Shown: positions 55,428 through 55,487 of the stretch, in pieces
How the letters are laid out: each line of letters opens with the position of its first letter
Numbering within the stretch: the first letter of the stretch is position 1
Origin: a virus
IMG/VR virus record: IMGVR_UViG_3300042731_007552
Span: 1-55,487 of that record
Reading direction: 5' to 3' (one strand)
Length of the DNA: 55,487 nt
The notes under the pieces: generated by a model
What the model saw: only the letters and a program-made list of their open reading frames with translations
The model's database searches: none
Told to the model about the DNA's origin: nothing
Position numbers and translations under genes: made by a program

Positions 55428-55487
55428 ATCAAAATATTTTTATATATGCGTTCCCTTATTTAGAAGCTGATTTTATTAGATTTTATA
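55418..55487. repeat. Terminal direct repeat, right copy
   Basis: It is identical to 1-70 and marks the circular join. See the left copy. Confidence 0.9.

Overview
This window looks like one complete genome of a temperate, tailed, siphovirus-like phage. Bases 1-70 are repeated exactly at 55418-55487, so the sequence closes into a circle of 55,417 bp. The base composition is strongly AT-rich, Shine-Dalgarno sites are strong and TTG starts are frequent. The genes include lipoprotein signals, a Gram-positive-type amidase, a TagF-like transferase and a spore-photoproduct-lyase-like radical SAM protein. Together these suggest a low-GC, possibly spore-forming Bacillota host (Clostridia-like). That host call is an inference.

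Layout. The structural genes lie on the + strand and run through the circular junction: small and large terminase (41.1-43.2 kb), a membrane protein, portal (45.4), minor capsid protein (49.0), scaffold, capsid and head-tail connectors (51.1-54.5), tail tube (54.6), tail assembly chaperones with a -1 frameshift at the junction, tape measure (0.3-2.6), tail hub and fibre genes (2.6-6.7), an XhlA-like membrane protein and the amidase (8.1). Short minus-strand genes sit between them. Almost everything from 9.2 to 41.0 kb is on the minus strand: primase, Gp157-like protein, Xre regulator and integrase (9.6-13.3); a surface-glycan block (11.3-18.1 and 20.8-22.7); a Tad1/Acb2-like protein, exonuclease, lipoprotein and SSB (18.3-20.7); a RecU-like resolvase and a DEAD/DEAH helicase with three inteins (24.8-29.7); KilA-N and nuclease genes, ThyX and small genes (29.7-33.7); DNA repair and a DUF927 replication protein (33.8-37.4); an origin-like repeat region (37.4-38.4); and a radical SAM protein and ParB-methyltransferase fusion (38.7-40.6).

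The most striking locus is 23.3-24.83 kb. It holds a + strand Cas12f (type V-F) effector whose first RuvC aspartate is replaced by asparagine, followed by a structured tracrRNA-like segment and a two-repeat, one-spacer mini-CRISPR array. Its promoter lacks the operator found in the other early promoters and resembles the promoter of a tRNA-like transcript at 18.1 kb. This suggests an RNA-guided binding or silencing device carried by the phage rather than a DNA-cutting system.

Other unusual features are: a Vsr-like homing endonuclease encoded out of frame inside one of the three inteins; two diverged copies of an iteron-like array whose box sequence changes from GTTCC to GTTAC; an array of TGTTAGTACTAACA palindromes next to the portal region; a promoter-operator cassette repeated about ten times; and most of a pseudaminic-acid-type nonulosonate pathway next to a CDP-ribitol-type synthesis pair. 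All assignments come from reading motifs by eye; no database search was run.
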